A stretch of 33,275 nt of DNA from Ruminococcus sp. (GTDB lineage: Bacteria > Bacillota > Clostridia > Oscillospirales > Ruminococcaceae): NCBI GenBank assembly GCA_022641595.1, contig JALCDN010000016.1, positions 1 through 33,275 of the forward strand, written 5' to 3'. A program made the position numbers and the translations under genes. A model generated the notes under the pieces. It ran no database searches. It had not been told where the DNA came from and saw nothing but the letters and a program-made list of their open reading frames with translations. This document shows, piece after piece, positions 22,979 to 32,115 of this stretch. Position 1 is the first letter of the stretch. The number at the start of each line of letters is the position of its first letter.

Positions 22979-24877
22979 ATGAAGGATATAATAAATGATA
23001 AGGAAACTGTAAAATTGCGTGACCTTAAACTGCCCGAAGATCTGAAAAAATTATCAATTGCCCAGTGTCAGCAGCTGTGTAAGGAAATAAGATCAATAAT
23101 GGTTTCAACAGTGTCAAAAACAGGTGGTCACCTTGCATCAAATCTCGGTTCAGTTGAGCTTACAATGGCTTTGCACCGCAATTTTAATTCGCCGGATGAT
23201 AAAATAGTATGGGACGTAGGTCATCAGTCATATACTCATAAAATTCTTACCGGAAGACTTGACAGATTTTCAACCCTCAGACAAGAAAACGGTATATCCG
23301 GCTTTCCTAAGCCTGAAGAATCTGTGCATGACAGCTTTATAAGCGGTCACAGCAGTACATCAATATCTGTTGCCTGCGGTATTTCCGAGGCAATGAAGCT
23401 TCAAGGCAAAAATAATTACACTATTGCAGTTATCGGCGATGGTGCTCTGACAGGCGGTATGGTCTATGAAGGTCTCAATAACGGCGGAAAAGTTAAAGAC
23501 AATAATCTTATTGTTATACTTAATGACAATAATATGTCAATATCAAAGAATGTCGGAGCACTTGCAAAATATCTTACTTCTATAAGAGGAACTGAAAAAT
23601 ACCTTCAGACAAAACGTGCAGTCGAAAAAACACTCGTTAATATCCCGGTTGTCGGACTTCCGGTTGCAAAAGGAATCAAAAATTCAAAAGACGCAGTTAA
23701 AGGACGTATTCTCCATCAAAGTACTATTTTCGAGGATATGGGCTTTATTTACCTCGGACCTGTCAACGGTCATAATCTTGCAGAGCTTGAGGCGGTTCTC
23801 CATACAGCAAAAAGTTATGGAATGCCGGTGTTTATTCACGTAAAGACCATAAAAGGAAAAGGATATCTTCCGGCAGAAAAAAATCCCGGTGAATTTCACG
23901 GAATTTCTAAATTTGATGTCATAACAGGCAATCCGGAAGTCTCAGCAAATGACTGCTATTCGACATTTTTTGGAAAAACACTTGCTTCATTTGCAGAGTC
24001 TGATAAGCGTATATGTGCAGTAACTGCGGCAATGAAATACGGTACAGGATTACAGTTCTTTGCATCACGATATCCTGACAGATTTTACGATGTAGGAATT
24101 GCAGAGCAACACGCAGTAACTTTTGGTGCAGGTCTTGCTTCAATGGGTATGATACCTGTTTTTGCTGTGTACTCAACTTTCCTGCAACGTGCTTATGACC
24201 AGCTTATTCACGATGTTTCAATCGGAAAGCTTCATGTGGTTATCGCTGTGGACAGAGCAGGAATTGTCGGTGAGGACGGCGAAACTCATCAGGGAATGTT
24301 TGATATCCCTATGCTTACTACAATTCCAGGTGCGGACGTGTACTCACCTTCATGCTATGATGAGTTGAGAATGTGCCTGAAAAAAGCATTATATGATGAT
24401 AAGGGACTTTCAGCAGTAAGATATCCAAAGGGTGCGGATAAGTCAACATACGACAAGTCATCGCTTAATACTGAATATTCATTTACATGTTTTGAAAAAT
24501 CTGAAATTCTTCTTATTTCGTATGGACGCATTTTTGATGACCTCTATAAAGCACAGAGTATTCTAAATGGTGACGGTATAACTTGTGATTTGCTTAAGCT
24601 TACTCATGTTTTTCCGATTCAAGAGGAAATCGTTCATGCTTCACTGAGATACAGGAAAATTATTTTCTTCGAGGAAAGCAGTGGATTTGGCGGAATTTCA
24701 GAGCTGTTCGGTGATATGCTGATTGAAGACGGATATAGCGGAGATTATAGTCGTGTTACGTCACATAATTTTATCAGACAGGCTTCTGTCGCAAGCTGCC
24801 TTAATTCACTTGGCCTTAATTTTGAAAAGATGTGCGAATACGTCAGAAAAAGGAGCATTTTAAATGGCAAGGCTTGA
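22979..24877 (+). CDS. dxs: 1-deoxy-D-xylulose-5-phosphate synthase
   Basis: Thiamine-diphosphate enzyme that joins pyruvate and glyceraldehyde 3-phosphate in the first step of the MEP isoprenoid pathway. At 632 residues it is normal for the family. Visible blocks include the substrate His region SKTGGHLASNLGSVELTMALH, WDVGHQSYTHKILTGR, SGHSSTSIS, the ThDP motif GDGALTGGMVYEGLNN, and the transketolase-like YDVGIAEQHAVTFGAGLA and DRAGIVGEDGETHQG. The start is unsure: GGGGG lies about 20 bases before the ATG at 22979, whereas a TTG at 23015 has AAGGA ten bases upstream and gives a more usual N-terminus. It follows ispA by 26 bases and overlaps tlyA by 14. Confidence 0.95.
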   Translation: MKDIINDKETVKLRDLKLPEDLKKLSIAQCQQLCKEIRSIMVSTVSKTGGHLASNLGSVELTMALHRNFNSPDDKIVWDVGHQSYTHKILTGRLDRFSTLRQENGISGFPKPEESVHDSFISGHSSTSISVACGISEAMKLQGKNNYTIAVIGDGALTGGMVYEGLNNGGKVKDNNLIVILNDNNMSISKNVGALAKYLTSIRGTEKYLQTKRAVEKTLVNIPVVGLPVAKGIKNSKDAVKGRILHQSTIFEDMGFIYLGPVNGHNLAELEAVLHTAKSYGMPVFIHVKTIKGKGYLPAEKNPGEFHGISKFDVITGNPEVSANDCYSTFFGKTLASFAESDKRICAVTAAMKYGTGLQFFASRYPDRFYDVGIAEQHAVTFGAGLASMGMIPVFAVYSTFLQRAYDQLIHDVSIGKLHVVIAVDRAGIVGEDGETHQGMFDIPMLTTIPGADVYSPSCYDELRMCLKKALYDDKGLSAVRYPKGADKSTYDKSSLNTEYSFTCFEKSEILLISYGRIFDDLYKAQSILNGDGITCDLLKLTHVFPIQEEIVHASLRYRKIIFFEESSGFGGISELFGDMLIEDGYSGDYSRVTSHNFIRQASVASCLNSLGLNFEKMCEYVRKRSILNGKA

Positions 24878-25655
24878 CATCATGCTCGTAAAGCTCGGAA
24901 TTTCAACAAGCCGTGAACGTGCCAAAGAACTTATAAAAAACGGTTCCATCTATGTGAATGAAAAAATTGTCACAAAGCCGTCAGTTGAGGTTTCCGAAAG
25001 CGACGAGATACGCTCTGATGCGGAAGCATTCAGATATGTCGGCAGAGGCGGTTTGAAACTTGAAAAGGCAATTGATGCGTTTTCACTTCGGCTTGATGGA
25101 CTGAAATGCATAGACATCGGTGCTTCTACAGGCGGATTTACTGACTGTATGCTTCAAAACGGTGCATATAAAGTCTATGCTGTTGATGTCGGACACGACC
25201 AGCTTGCCGAAAAGCTCCGTTCTGACAGTCGTGTCATTAATGCAGAGAATAAAGATGTCCGTGGACTTGATGCTGAATTTTTCGGCGGTGAAGCCGATTT
25301 TATTTCAACTGATGTATCTTTTATTTCGGTTAAATTTATTTTGCCTAAGATAGCTGATTTCCTAAGGTGCGGCTGCGATGCCGCAGTTCTTGTAAAACCT
25401 CAGTTTGAGGCGGGAAAACAGAATATAGGAAAAAACGGAATAGTCAAAAACAGAAAGGTTCATGAGGAAGTTCTTGCCGACATAACCGAATTTGCTTATA
25501 ATCTCGGACTTTCTCCACAGGCGGTAATAGGCTCGCCAATCAGGGGCGGAAGCGGAAACATTGAATACCTTATGCATCTGAAAAAAGTATCTTCCGATAA
25601 AATAATCTTTGATTTTAAACAAATCGTGAACTGTGCATTCAACTCTGACTATTGA
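24864..25655 (+). CDS. tlyA: TlyA family rRNA (cytidine-2'-O)-methyltransferase
   Basis: A 263-residue protein with an N-terminal S4 RNA-binding domain (RLDIMLVKLGISTSRERAKELIKNGSIYVNEK) and a Rossmann methyltransferase domain of FtsJ/RrmJ type. The SAM motif reads CIDIGASTGGFTDCMLQNGA, near residues 80-99. VYAVDVGHDQL and later VLVKPQFEAGK complete the usual TlyA pattern. Characterised members 2'-O-methylate 16S and 23S rRNA cytidines; some have been described as haemolysins, which is not implied here. AAAGGAG precedes the ATG within the end of dxs. The position between dxs and nadK is conserved in Firmicutes. Confidence 0.92.
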   Translation: MARLDIMLVKLGISTSRERAKELIKNGSIYVNEKIVTKPSVEVSESDEIRSDAEAFRYVGRGGLKLEKAIDAFSLRLDGLKCIDIGASTGGFTDCMLQNGAYKVYAVDVGHDQLAEKLRSDSRVINAENKDVRGLDAEFFGGEADFISTDVSFISVKFILPKIADFLRCGCDAAVLVKPQFEAGKQNIGKNGIVKNRKVHEEVLADITEFAYNLGLSPQAVIGSPIRGGSGNIEYLMHLKKVSSDKIIFDFKQIVNCAFNSDY

Positions 25656-25703
25656 GACAACAGGATTTTTCTGTGTTGTATGACCTTTGACGAAAGGAAA
25701 ATT

Positions 25704-26570
25704 ATGATGAAGGCTGCTTTATACCCAAATTTTCAAAAACAAAATGCCTTGAGCTGTGCTCTTGCGGCTTGTGATATACTTACAGAATGCGGAATACAGG
25801 TTTCGGTAAGCGGCGAATTTGCGCAGGAGTTTTCGTGTAAGCCACAAGTTATTTTTAAGGATATCAACGAAGCCGCTGCTGAGTCTGACTTCATTATTGC
25901 TATAGGCGGTGACGGAACTATGCTAAGATGCGCAAAGCATCTTATCGGCTATGATACGAAAATGCTCGGCATCAATACCGGTCGGCTTGGATTTATGGCT
26001 TGCCTTGAAGATAATCAGCTCGAAAAGCTGGCACTTCTAAAAAGTGGCGACTATAAGGTATCTGAACGTATGCTGCTAAATTGCAGTCTTATTAATGAAG
26101 ATGGGTCACATTCTGATTATATTGCACTCAATGATATTTGCGTGAGCGAACGATATGCGAAAATATGTGATTTCTCGGTGTATTCACAGCAGTCTCTTAT
26201 AGGAAAATACAGGGCGGACGGAGTTCTGTTCAGCACACCAACAGGCTCGACGGCATATGCGCTTTCGGCCGGCGGCCCAATCATAGAGCCGGAACTTGAG
26301 TGCATAGAAATGACGCTAATATGTCCGCATTCGCTTTTCTCACGTCCGATGCTTTTTTCGTCAGAACGAATACTACAGGTAGAAAACAACTGCACACCTG
26401 ACAGAGTGAACCATACTTATCTTAGCATAGATGGCGAAGCTCCGATAGAATTTGGTTGTAACCGACAACTTTTGATTTCTAAAAGCAGCCACAAAATTAA
26501 ATTTATAGATCCGGTAGGAAACTCATTTCACGAAACACTCGGCAAAAAATTAATGAGATCAATAAAATAG
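25704..26570 (+). CDS. nadK: NAD kinase
   Basis: Phosphorylates NAD to NADP. It has 288 residues from the ATG at 25704. The catalytic GGDGTML motif, NTGRLGFMA, LNDICVSERY and TPTGSTAYALSAGGPII blocks are all present in order. AAAGGA lies five bases upstream of 25704 and eight upstream of a second ATG at 25707; either could be the start, and an ATG at 25680 without a good site is less likely. It forms part of the dxs-tlyA-nadK-argR-recN run. Confidence 0.95.
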   Translation: MMKAALYPNFQKQNALSCALAACDILTECGIQVSVSGEFAQEFSCKPQVIFKDINEAAAESDFIIAIGGDGTMLRCAKHLIGYDTKMLGINTGRLGFMACLEDNQLEKLALLKSGDYKVSERMLLNCSLINEDGSHSDYIALNDICVSERYAKICDFSVYSQQSLIGKYRADGVLFSTPTGSTAYALSAGGPIIEPELECIEMTLICPHSLFSRPMLFSSERILQVENNCTPDRVNHTYLSIDGEAPIEFGCNRQLLISKSSHKIKFIDPVGNSFHETLGKKLMRSIK

Positions 26571-26607
26571 GAGCATCAATAAGTGAAAGCTCCTGACAGA
26601 GGTTTAT

Positions 26608-27084
26608 ATGAAGGTAAACAGACTTGAAGTAATTTCTGAACTGATTTTGCAATATGATGTTGATAAACAGGAAACGCTGCTCAAGCTTCTTCTCGAACGT
26701 GGCTTTAATGTTACACAGGCCACGGTTTCCCGTGATATAAAGCGACTTAAGCTTGTCAAGGTTCTCGGCGAAAATGGCATATATAAATATACTAAGCCGT
26801 CGGCAGGCTCAGATAACGGCGAAAACGGGTTTCTTTCTGATGCTGTAGATAACGTTGATTATGCTATGAATACGGTCGTACTAAAATGCAGGGCAGGAAC
26901 TGCTCAGGCAGCGTGTGCAGCTCTTGATTCAATGAAAAACTCTGATATAGTCGGTACAATAGCCGGCGATGACACGATTTTTGTTCTGATGCGAACCGAA
27001 AATGAGGCGGAATTGCTCTGCAAAAAATTTACAAAGGAATTGTGCAACGGAAATAATGAAAATTCCGTTTCAGAAAAGCAGTAA
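26608..27084 (+). CDS. argR: Arginine repressor ArgR/AhrC
   Basis: A 158-residue regulator of arginine biosynthesis and catabolism that acts as an arginine-bound hexamer. The N-terminal winged helix (about residues 1-70) contains LLERGFNVTQATVSRDIKRLKLVKV. The C-terminal oligomerisation and arginine-binding domain carries GTAQAACAALDSMKNSDIVGTIAGDDTIFVL, including the GTIAGDDT motif whose aspartates contact arginine. The length is slightly above the usual 150, with the extra residues at the end. AGAGG precedes the ATG. No arginine genes are nearby; the placement between nadK and recN is the standard Firmicutes context. Confidence 0.96.
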   Translation: MKVNRLEVISELILQYDVDKQETLLKLLLERGFNVTQATVSRDIKRLKLVKVLGENGIYKYTKPSAGSDNGENGFLSDAVDNVDYAMNTVVLKCRAGTAQAACAALDSMKNSDIVGTIAGDDTIFVLMRTENEAELLCKKFTKELCNGNNENSVSEKQ

Positions 27085-27099
27085 AGGCAGGCGTGTGTT

Positions 27100-28767
27100 A
27101 TGCTTAAAGAATTATATATAGAAAACCTTGCGGTCATAAAACAAGCTGTTATTCCGTTCAACGGCAGATTGAATATCTTTACGGGCGAAACCGGTGCAGG
27201 AAAATCCATACTGATAAATGGTATAAACGCTGTTCTTGGTCAGAGATGCACAAGGGACATAGTTCGTTCAGGGTGCAGTAAGGCGGTTATTACAGCACTT
27301 TTTACTGATTTGTCAGCAAACATACTGACTCGCCTTGACGAACTTGGCATAGATCATGACGGTGAGGAAATTACTATAACAAGAGAAATCAGTGCTGATG
27401 GCGGAAGCGTTGCCAGAATCAACAGTAGAACATCTTCCGTTGCTGTTTTAAAGGAAATCGGTGCGATGCTTATCAATATTCATGGTCAGCATGATAACCA
27501 GATTTTGCTCGACAGTGAACAGCATATAAAAATACTTGATTCGTTCGGCGGCGATTATACACTTCTTAATGAGTACAGAGACAGCTTCCGTGAGCTTCAG
27601 ACTACAGCAAGAAATCTTGGTGAGCTTAAAAAAACAGAACACGCAAAGAACGAAAAAGCCCGTGAACTTAAAGAATTTATAAAAGATGTTGATAAACTTG
27701 AGCCGGAAGAAAATGAAGACGAAATTCTTGAAAAAGAATACGAAACAGCAAGCAATGCGGAAAAAATAATTTCCGCTTTAAACTGCTGTATAAATCTGAT
27801 TTCCGGTGAGGACGGGGAAAGTGCTTCCGAAATTACTGCCCGTGCAGAAACGGAAATAGAGGATTATACCGATTGTTCAGACGAAATTCAACAGCTTTAT
27901 GACAGACTAAGTGCAGCTGAAATAGAAATTTCAGACATCGCCGATGAACTTAAAAAAATTCGTGATAAGACAGAGCTTGACGGTCAGCGATATGAGTATC
28001 TCAAAAAACGTCTCAATGCTATAAACAGCCTTAAAAGGAAGTATTTCTGCGACTGCAATGAGCTTATAAAACGTTATAATGATTCGGTTGCAGAGCTTGA
28101 CAGTATTGAAAGCTCGTCAGGGGAAATCGAAAAGCTTAATAAACAAAAAGAAGAACTACTTGTACTTGTTACCGAGAGAGCAAAGGCATTGTCGGAATAT
28201 CGTGAAAAAATTGCTGAAAATTTTGTAAACCGTGTTACTGCTGAGCTTGAATTTCTTAATATGCCAAATGTTGTTCTTGCTGTAAAGCACGAAAAAGGAA
28301 AACTAACAGTAAATGGTATGGATTCTATGGAATTTCTTATTTCAGCAAATCTTGGCGAAGAACCTAAACCAATTTCTAAAATAGCTTCAGGCGGTGAGCT
28401 TTCAAGAATTATGCTTGCACTAAAAAGTGTCGTTGCCGATAAAGACAGCATTCCGACAATGATTTTTGACGAAATTGATACAGGTGTAAGTGGAAAAGCT
28501 GCACAGAAAATAGGCATAAAGCTTCGTGATATAGGCATGGTAAGGCAGGTACTTTGCGTTACGCACCTTTCACAGATTGCCGTTATGGCTGATAATCATC
28601 TTATGATAGAGAAGAAAACCATAGGCGAACGCACAGAAACTCAGGTTTATCAGCTCGATTTTGAAGGAAGAAAAGCCGAAATCGCAAGAATAATATGTGG
28701 CGATAACCCAAGTGAACTTATGCTTAAAACTGCTGAGGCGGAACTTAATAAAGCAAAGGAACTTTAA
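27100..28767 (+). CDS. recN: DNA repair protein RecN
   Basis: An SMC-like ATPase that acts early at DNA double-strand breaks and holds ends or sister chromatids together. It has 555 residues. Walker A GETGAGKS lies at residues 29-36. The coiled-coil arms span roughly 150-370. ASGGELSRIMLALKSVV (ABC signature) is followed by TMIFDEIDTGVSGKAAQKI (Walker B) and VLCVTHLSQIAVMAD near the C-terminus. It begins 15 bases after argR with an AGGCAGG site. In relatives recN is often SOS-controlled; I see no separate promoter here. Confidence 0.96.
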   Translation: MLKELYIENLAVIKQAVIPFNGRLNIFTGETGAGKSILINGINAVLGQRCTRDIVRSGCSKAVITALFTDLSANILTRLDELGIDHDGEEITITREISADGGSVARINSRTSSVAVLKEIGAMLINIHGQHDNQILLDSEQHIKILDSFGGDYTLLNEYRDSFRELQTTARNLGELKKTEHAKNEKARELKEFIKDVDKLEPEENEDEILEKEYETASNAEKIISALNCCINLISGEDGESASEITARAETEIEDYTDCSDEIQQLYDRLSAAEIEISDIADELKKIRDKTELDGQRYEYLKKRLNAINSLKRKYFCDCNELIKRYNDSVAELDSIESSSGEIEKLNKQKEELLVLVTERAKALSEYREKIAENFVNRVTAELEFLNMPNVVLAVKHEKGKLTVNGMDSMEFLISANLGEEPKPISKIASGGELSRIMLALKSVVADKDSIPTMIFDEIDTGVSGKAAQKIGIKLRDIGMVRQVLCVTHLSQIAVMADNHLMIEKKTIGERTETQVYQLDFEGRKAEIARIICGDNPSELMLKTAEAELNKAKEL

Positions 28768-28772
28768 TAATT

Positions 28773-29330
28773 ATGAAAATATATTCTACAAGACATGGCG
28801 AAACACTCTGGAACTTTGAAAACAGAATACTCGGTCGAACCGATATTGGTCTAACCGAAAGAGGTATAAAGCAAGCAGAAGAACTTGCAGAAAAAGCTGC
28901 CGAAAAAAATGATATCGACATCATAATATCGTCGCCGCTTATGAGAGCTAAACAGACGGCAAAAATAGTTGCTGAAAAGTTGAATCTTACTTTTACAACG
29001 GACGACAGGCTTATGGAATGGGATTACGGCGAATTTGAAGGCCTTGAAAGATATACGGACGGATTCTATGACAATAAACGTGAATTTGCAGTGAAGATGA
29101 AAAAAGGAGGAGAATCGCTTCTACAGCTTGCACATAGGGTTTATTCGGCACTTGATGAAATAATCGTGAATTATCATGATAAAAATGTGCTTATAGTAAG
29201 TCATGGAGGAGTGTGCCGTGTTATAGAAACTTATTTCAACGATATGACTACTGAAGAATACAGCGGCTGGTTTATGGGAAATTGTCAGTTGCTTGAATAT
29301 AATGTGAGAAAAAGTTCTGCGGAGGTTTGA
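28773..29330 (+). CDS. Histidine phosphatase (phosphoglycerate mutase-like)
   Basis: A 185-residue phosphohistidine enzyme of the branch that includes GpmB/CobC-type phosphatases. The catalytic histidine lies in TRHGETLWN (RHGE at residues 7-10). The second catalytic His is in VSHGGVCRVIE, and the conserved LGRTDIGLTERGIKQA and LMEWDYGEFEG blocks are present. The exact substrate is unknown. It starts five bases after the recN stop and ends three bases before the beta-galactosidase ATG, so it is very likely co-transcribed with both. Confidence 0.88.
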   Translation: MKIYSTRHGETLWNFENRILGRTDIGLTERGIKQAEELAEKAAEKNDIDIIISSPLMRAKQTAKIVAEKLNLTFTTDDRLMEWDYGEFEGLERYTDGFYDNKREFAVKMKKGGESLLQLAHRVYSALDEIIVNYHDKNVLIVSHGGVCRVIETYFNDMTTEEYSGWFMGNCQLLEYNVRKSSAEV

Positions 29331-29333
29331 TTT

Positions 29334-31304
29334 ATGAGAATTGGCGTTGATTATTACCCTGAACAATGGGACAGGAATATGTGGTTCAAGGACGCTGAGC
29401 TTATGAGCAGAACAGGGGTTAAAATAGTAAGAATAGCTGAGTTTTCCTGGTGCAGACTTGAACCTGAGGAAGGCGTTTTTAATTTTGACTGGCTAAGTGA
29501 GGTCGTTTCCGTATTCTCAAATTACGGTATTGATATTGTAATGTGTACGCCTACTAATTGTCCTCCTATGTGGATGTATGAAAAGCATCCTGAAATAATT
29601 CAGGTCGGCAGAGACGGTAACAGACAACAAATCGGAATAAGGGGACATCGTTGTATAAATTCTCCGATTTTCCTTGAGTATGCAAAACGTATTGTCAGCG
29701 AAATGGCAAAACGATATGCAAACAACCCAACTGTTGTTGCATGGCAGATTGATAATGAACCTGAGGCGTATGAGTGCTGTTGCCAAAGCTGCGCGGAAAA
29801 GTTCAGATGCTGGCTTGAAGATAAATATGATACTCTTGAAAACATAAATAATGCGTTCGGAAACGTAGTCTGGAGCGGAGAATTTACAAACAGAAATCAG
29901 ATAAATCCTCCTGCGTCGTATAACTTAGCATGGCAGAATCCTTCTATGCTTCTTGAGTACAGCAGATTTTCCTCTGATTGTACAGCAGCTTACTTAAGGC
30001 TTCAATCAGACCTAATAAAGCAAGTAAACGTAAAGGCATTTATTACTACAAATGCTTCATTCAGTGGAAACACTCCTGATTTCTATAAGCTTTATGACGG
30101 ACTAAGCTTTGTTTCGTATGATAATTATCCACCGGTGAGAATCAATGAAAATTACGATGAGCATTTTTCAGCTTCATTTTTTCTTGACCTAATGCGTGGA
30201 GTAAAAAGGAGTAATTTCTGGGTAATGGAGCAGCTTAGCGGCAGCACAGGAAGTTGGTCACCGATGTCGCCGACAACTCGTCCAAATATGCTAAAAGGCT
30301 ATGGATTGCAATGTATTGCCCACGGAGCTGATACAATACTTTTTTTCAGATGGCGTACCGCTCTTAAAGGTGCTGAAATGCATTGGCACGGACTTATAGA
30401 CCACAGTAACGTTCTTGGCAGAAGATTTTTTGAATTTGAACAATTTTGCAAAATAAGTGCTAAGCTGGATAGTATTACTGATACAAAAATAATTTCTGAT
30501 ATAGCTATAATATATGCACCCGATTGTGCGTCTGCATTTAAAATTCAGCCTCAGTCTGACGGTTTTGACTACCTCAGACAGTTGCAGCAGTTTCACAAGG
30601 CTTTTACGAAATATGGAGCAAATGTCGATGTAGTTGGACCTGATGCTGATTTGTCGGATTATAGTATCGTAATAGCTCCCGCACTTTATGTTTACAATAA
30701 AAATACAGTCGAAAATATATACAGATTCACTATGGGCGGTGGAACCTGTATTCTGACCTGCCGAAGCGGAGTTAAAGATTCAAGCAACAACTGCATAATG
30801 GAGCAGCTCCCAACTTGTTTCAATGAGCTTGTTGGTGCAGTAGTGTCAGAGTATGACCCTATAGGCAATACGGTTCAGACAATTACTGATAATGATGGTA
30901 ATGATTACTCATGCAGCATATGGTGTGACGTTATGAAAACTGACACGGCAAAGACTTATGCTCAGTATGCCGACAGCTTTTATGCTTTGTCACCTGCTGT
31001 TACTTTGAATAATTACTGCAAGGGAAAAGCGTACTATATTGGAACAGTATGTGAACAGAAATTCTATTCTGATTTTGCCAACAAGATTATGAAGGAAGCA
31101 GGAATTCCACGACTTAGAGGAATGCCGGACGGAATGGAAGTCACAACAAGAACAAATGGTGTTGATGATTTTATATTCTTTTTTAATAATTCCGAGAAAT
31201 CTGCCGTTATAGGGCTTCCAAAACCTTTGTACAGCCTGATTGACGGAGTTAGCAAGGACAGAATAGAACTTAAACCCTTTGATATGGAAATCGTAAGAAA
31301 GTAG
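29334..31304 (+). CDS. GH42 beta-galactosidase
   Basis: Hydrolyses terminal beta-D-galactosides by a retaining mechanism, probably on oligosaccharides from galactans or milk-type sugars. It has 656 residues with no signal peptide, so it is likely cytoplasmic. GVDYYPEQW opens the TIM barrel. The acid/base Glu is E142 in WQIDNEPEA and the nucleophile E299 in FWVMEQLSG. Four cysteines (C107, C148, C150, C153) fall at the spacing of the GH42 zinc cluster known from the Thermus enzyme. A beta-galactosidase trimerisation-like region follows from about residue 380. GGAGG precedes the ATG. No sugar transporter or regulator lies beside it, so substrate supply must come from elsewhere. Confidence 0.93.
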   Translation: MRIGVDYYPEQWDRNMWFKDAELMSRTGVKIVRIAEFSWCRLEPEEGVFNFDWLSEVVSVFSNYGIDIVMCTPTNCPPMWMYEKHPEIIQVGRDGNRQQIGIRGHRCINSPIFLEYAKRIVSEMAKRYANNPTVVAWQIDNEPEAYECCCQSCAEKFRCWLEDKYDTLENINNAFGNVVWSGEFTNRNQINPPASYNLAWQNPSMLLEYSRFSSDCTAAYLRLQSDLIKQVNVKAFITTNASFSGNTPDFYKLYDGLSFVSYDNYPPVRINENYDEHFSASFFLDLMRGVKRSNFWVMEQLSGSTGSWSPMSPTTRPNMLKGYGLQCIAHGADTILFFRWRTALKGAEMHWHGLIDHSNVLGRRFFEFEQFCKISAKLDSITDTKIISDIAIIYAPDCASAFKIQPQSDGFDYLRQLQQFHKAFTKYGANVDVVGPDADLSDYSIVIAPALYVYNKNTVENIYRFTMGGGTCILTCRSGVKDSSNNCIMEQLPTCFNELVGAVVSEYDPIGNTVQTITDNDGNDYSCSIWCDVMKTDTAKTYAQYADSFYALSPAVTLNNYCKGKAYYIGTVCEQKFYSDFANKIMKEAGIPRLRGMPDGMEVTTRTNGVDDFIFFFNNSEKSAVIGLPKPLYSLIDGVSKDRIELKPFDMEIVRK

Positions 31305-31312
31305 GAATTAAA

Positions 31313-32047
31313 ATGAAAAAATTCAGAGCATTGTCAGTAATCTTTGCAGCTATGATGCTTACATCGTGCAGTTCAAAATCTGGAGATGCAGATAATTCGA
31401 ATATACATCTGCCTGTTTCACCAGGACTTTCATCATCATCGGCTTCTGACGATAACCTTGAAACAACACCTGCGGTTATCACTGAGGCAGCTAAAAAGTT
31501 CAAATTTGGTACAGTTACTGACGGTGTATATAAAAGTGAATACAATGGAATACAGTTCAAAGCACCTGATGGATGGATATATGCAACGTCTGAGCAAATT
31601 GCAAAGATGAATGATATGGATAAAGACTACCTAAGCTTAGCTCAGGAACAGGTAACAAGCAAGGTTGCAGGACTTACAAGCATCTACGATATGCAGTGTG
31701 CCGAAAAAACAGGAAGCAATATTCTCGTGATGTATGAAAATATAACTGCATCCGGAAACGACCCTGCAAAATATACTATTGACGATTACGGAAAATCACT
31801 TCAAGCAACTCTTGAATCTGTCCAAAAAGTAACATACAAGCTTGAAAATACAAGCAGTATAGAACTTGCAGGCAAAACGTTTACAAAATACGATTACAGT
31901 TGCACGATGACAGGTTCAAAGCTGAAAATGAATCAGATTTACTATGTTTGTAAAACTGATGACTTTATAATGTCAATAATTTTGTCAATAAACGCAGATA
32001 CTGAAAAAGAAACTGACTTTGAGAAGTTGTTCTCAGCTATAGGCTGA
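31313..32047 (+). CDS. Putative lipoprotein, function unknown
   Basis: A 244-residue predicted lipoprotein. The basic N-terminus and hydrophobic stretch end in a lipobox L-T-S-C with the modified Cys at residue 19. A Ser/Asp/Asn-rich linker runs to about residue 60, followed by a single globular domain that opens YKSEYNGIQFKAPDGWIYAT. That pattern resembles PsbP/DcrB-like folds of surface lipoproteins, but I cannot assign a family with confidence. AGGAATT precedes the ATG, nine bases after the beta-galactosidase stop, which suggests one transcript. A cell-surface role is likely from the lipobox only. Confidence 0.75.
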   Translation: MKKFRALSVIFAAMMLTSCSSKSGDADNSNIHLPVSPGLSSSSASDDNLETTPAVITEAAKKFKFGTVTDGVYKSEYNGIQFKAPDGWIYATSEQIAKMNDMDKDYLSLAQEQVTSKVAGLTSIYDMQCAEKTGSNILVMYENITASGNDPAKYTIDDYGKSLQATLESVQKVTYKLENTSSIELAGKTFTKYDYSCTMTGSKLKMNQIYYVCKTDDFIMSIILSINADTEKETDFEKLFSAIG

Positions 32048-32115
32048 TGACATAAATATTTGCTTCAGCTGTAAAAGAAATATCAGCGGAAGTATAAATA
32101 CGAAAGGAATTAGAA

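Noticed and set aside
28074-28538. A 154-codon minus-strand open frame inside recN
   Set aside because: It is Ser/Phe-rich with no family resemblance, lies wholly within recN, and has no start signals.
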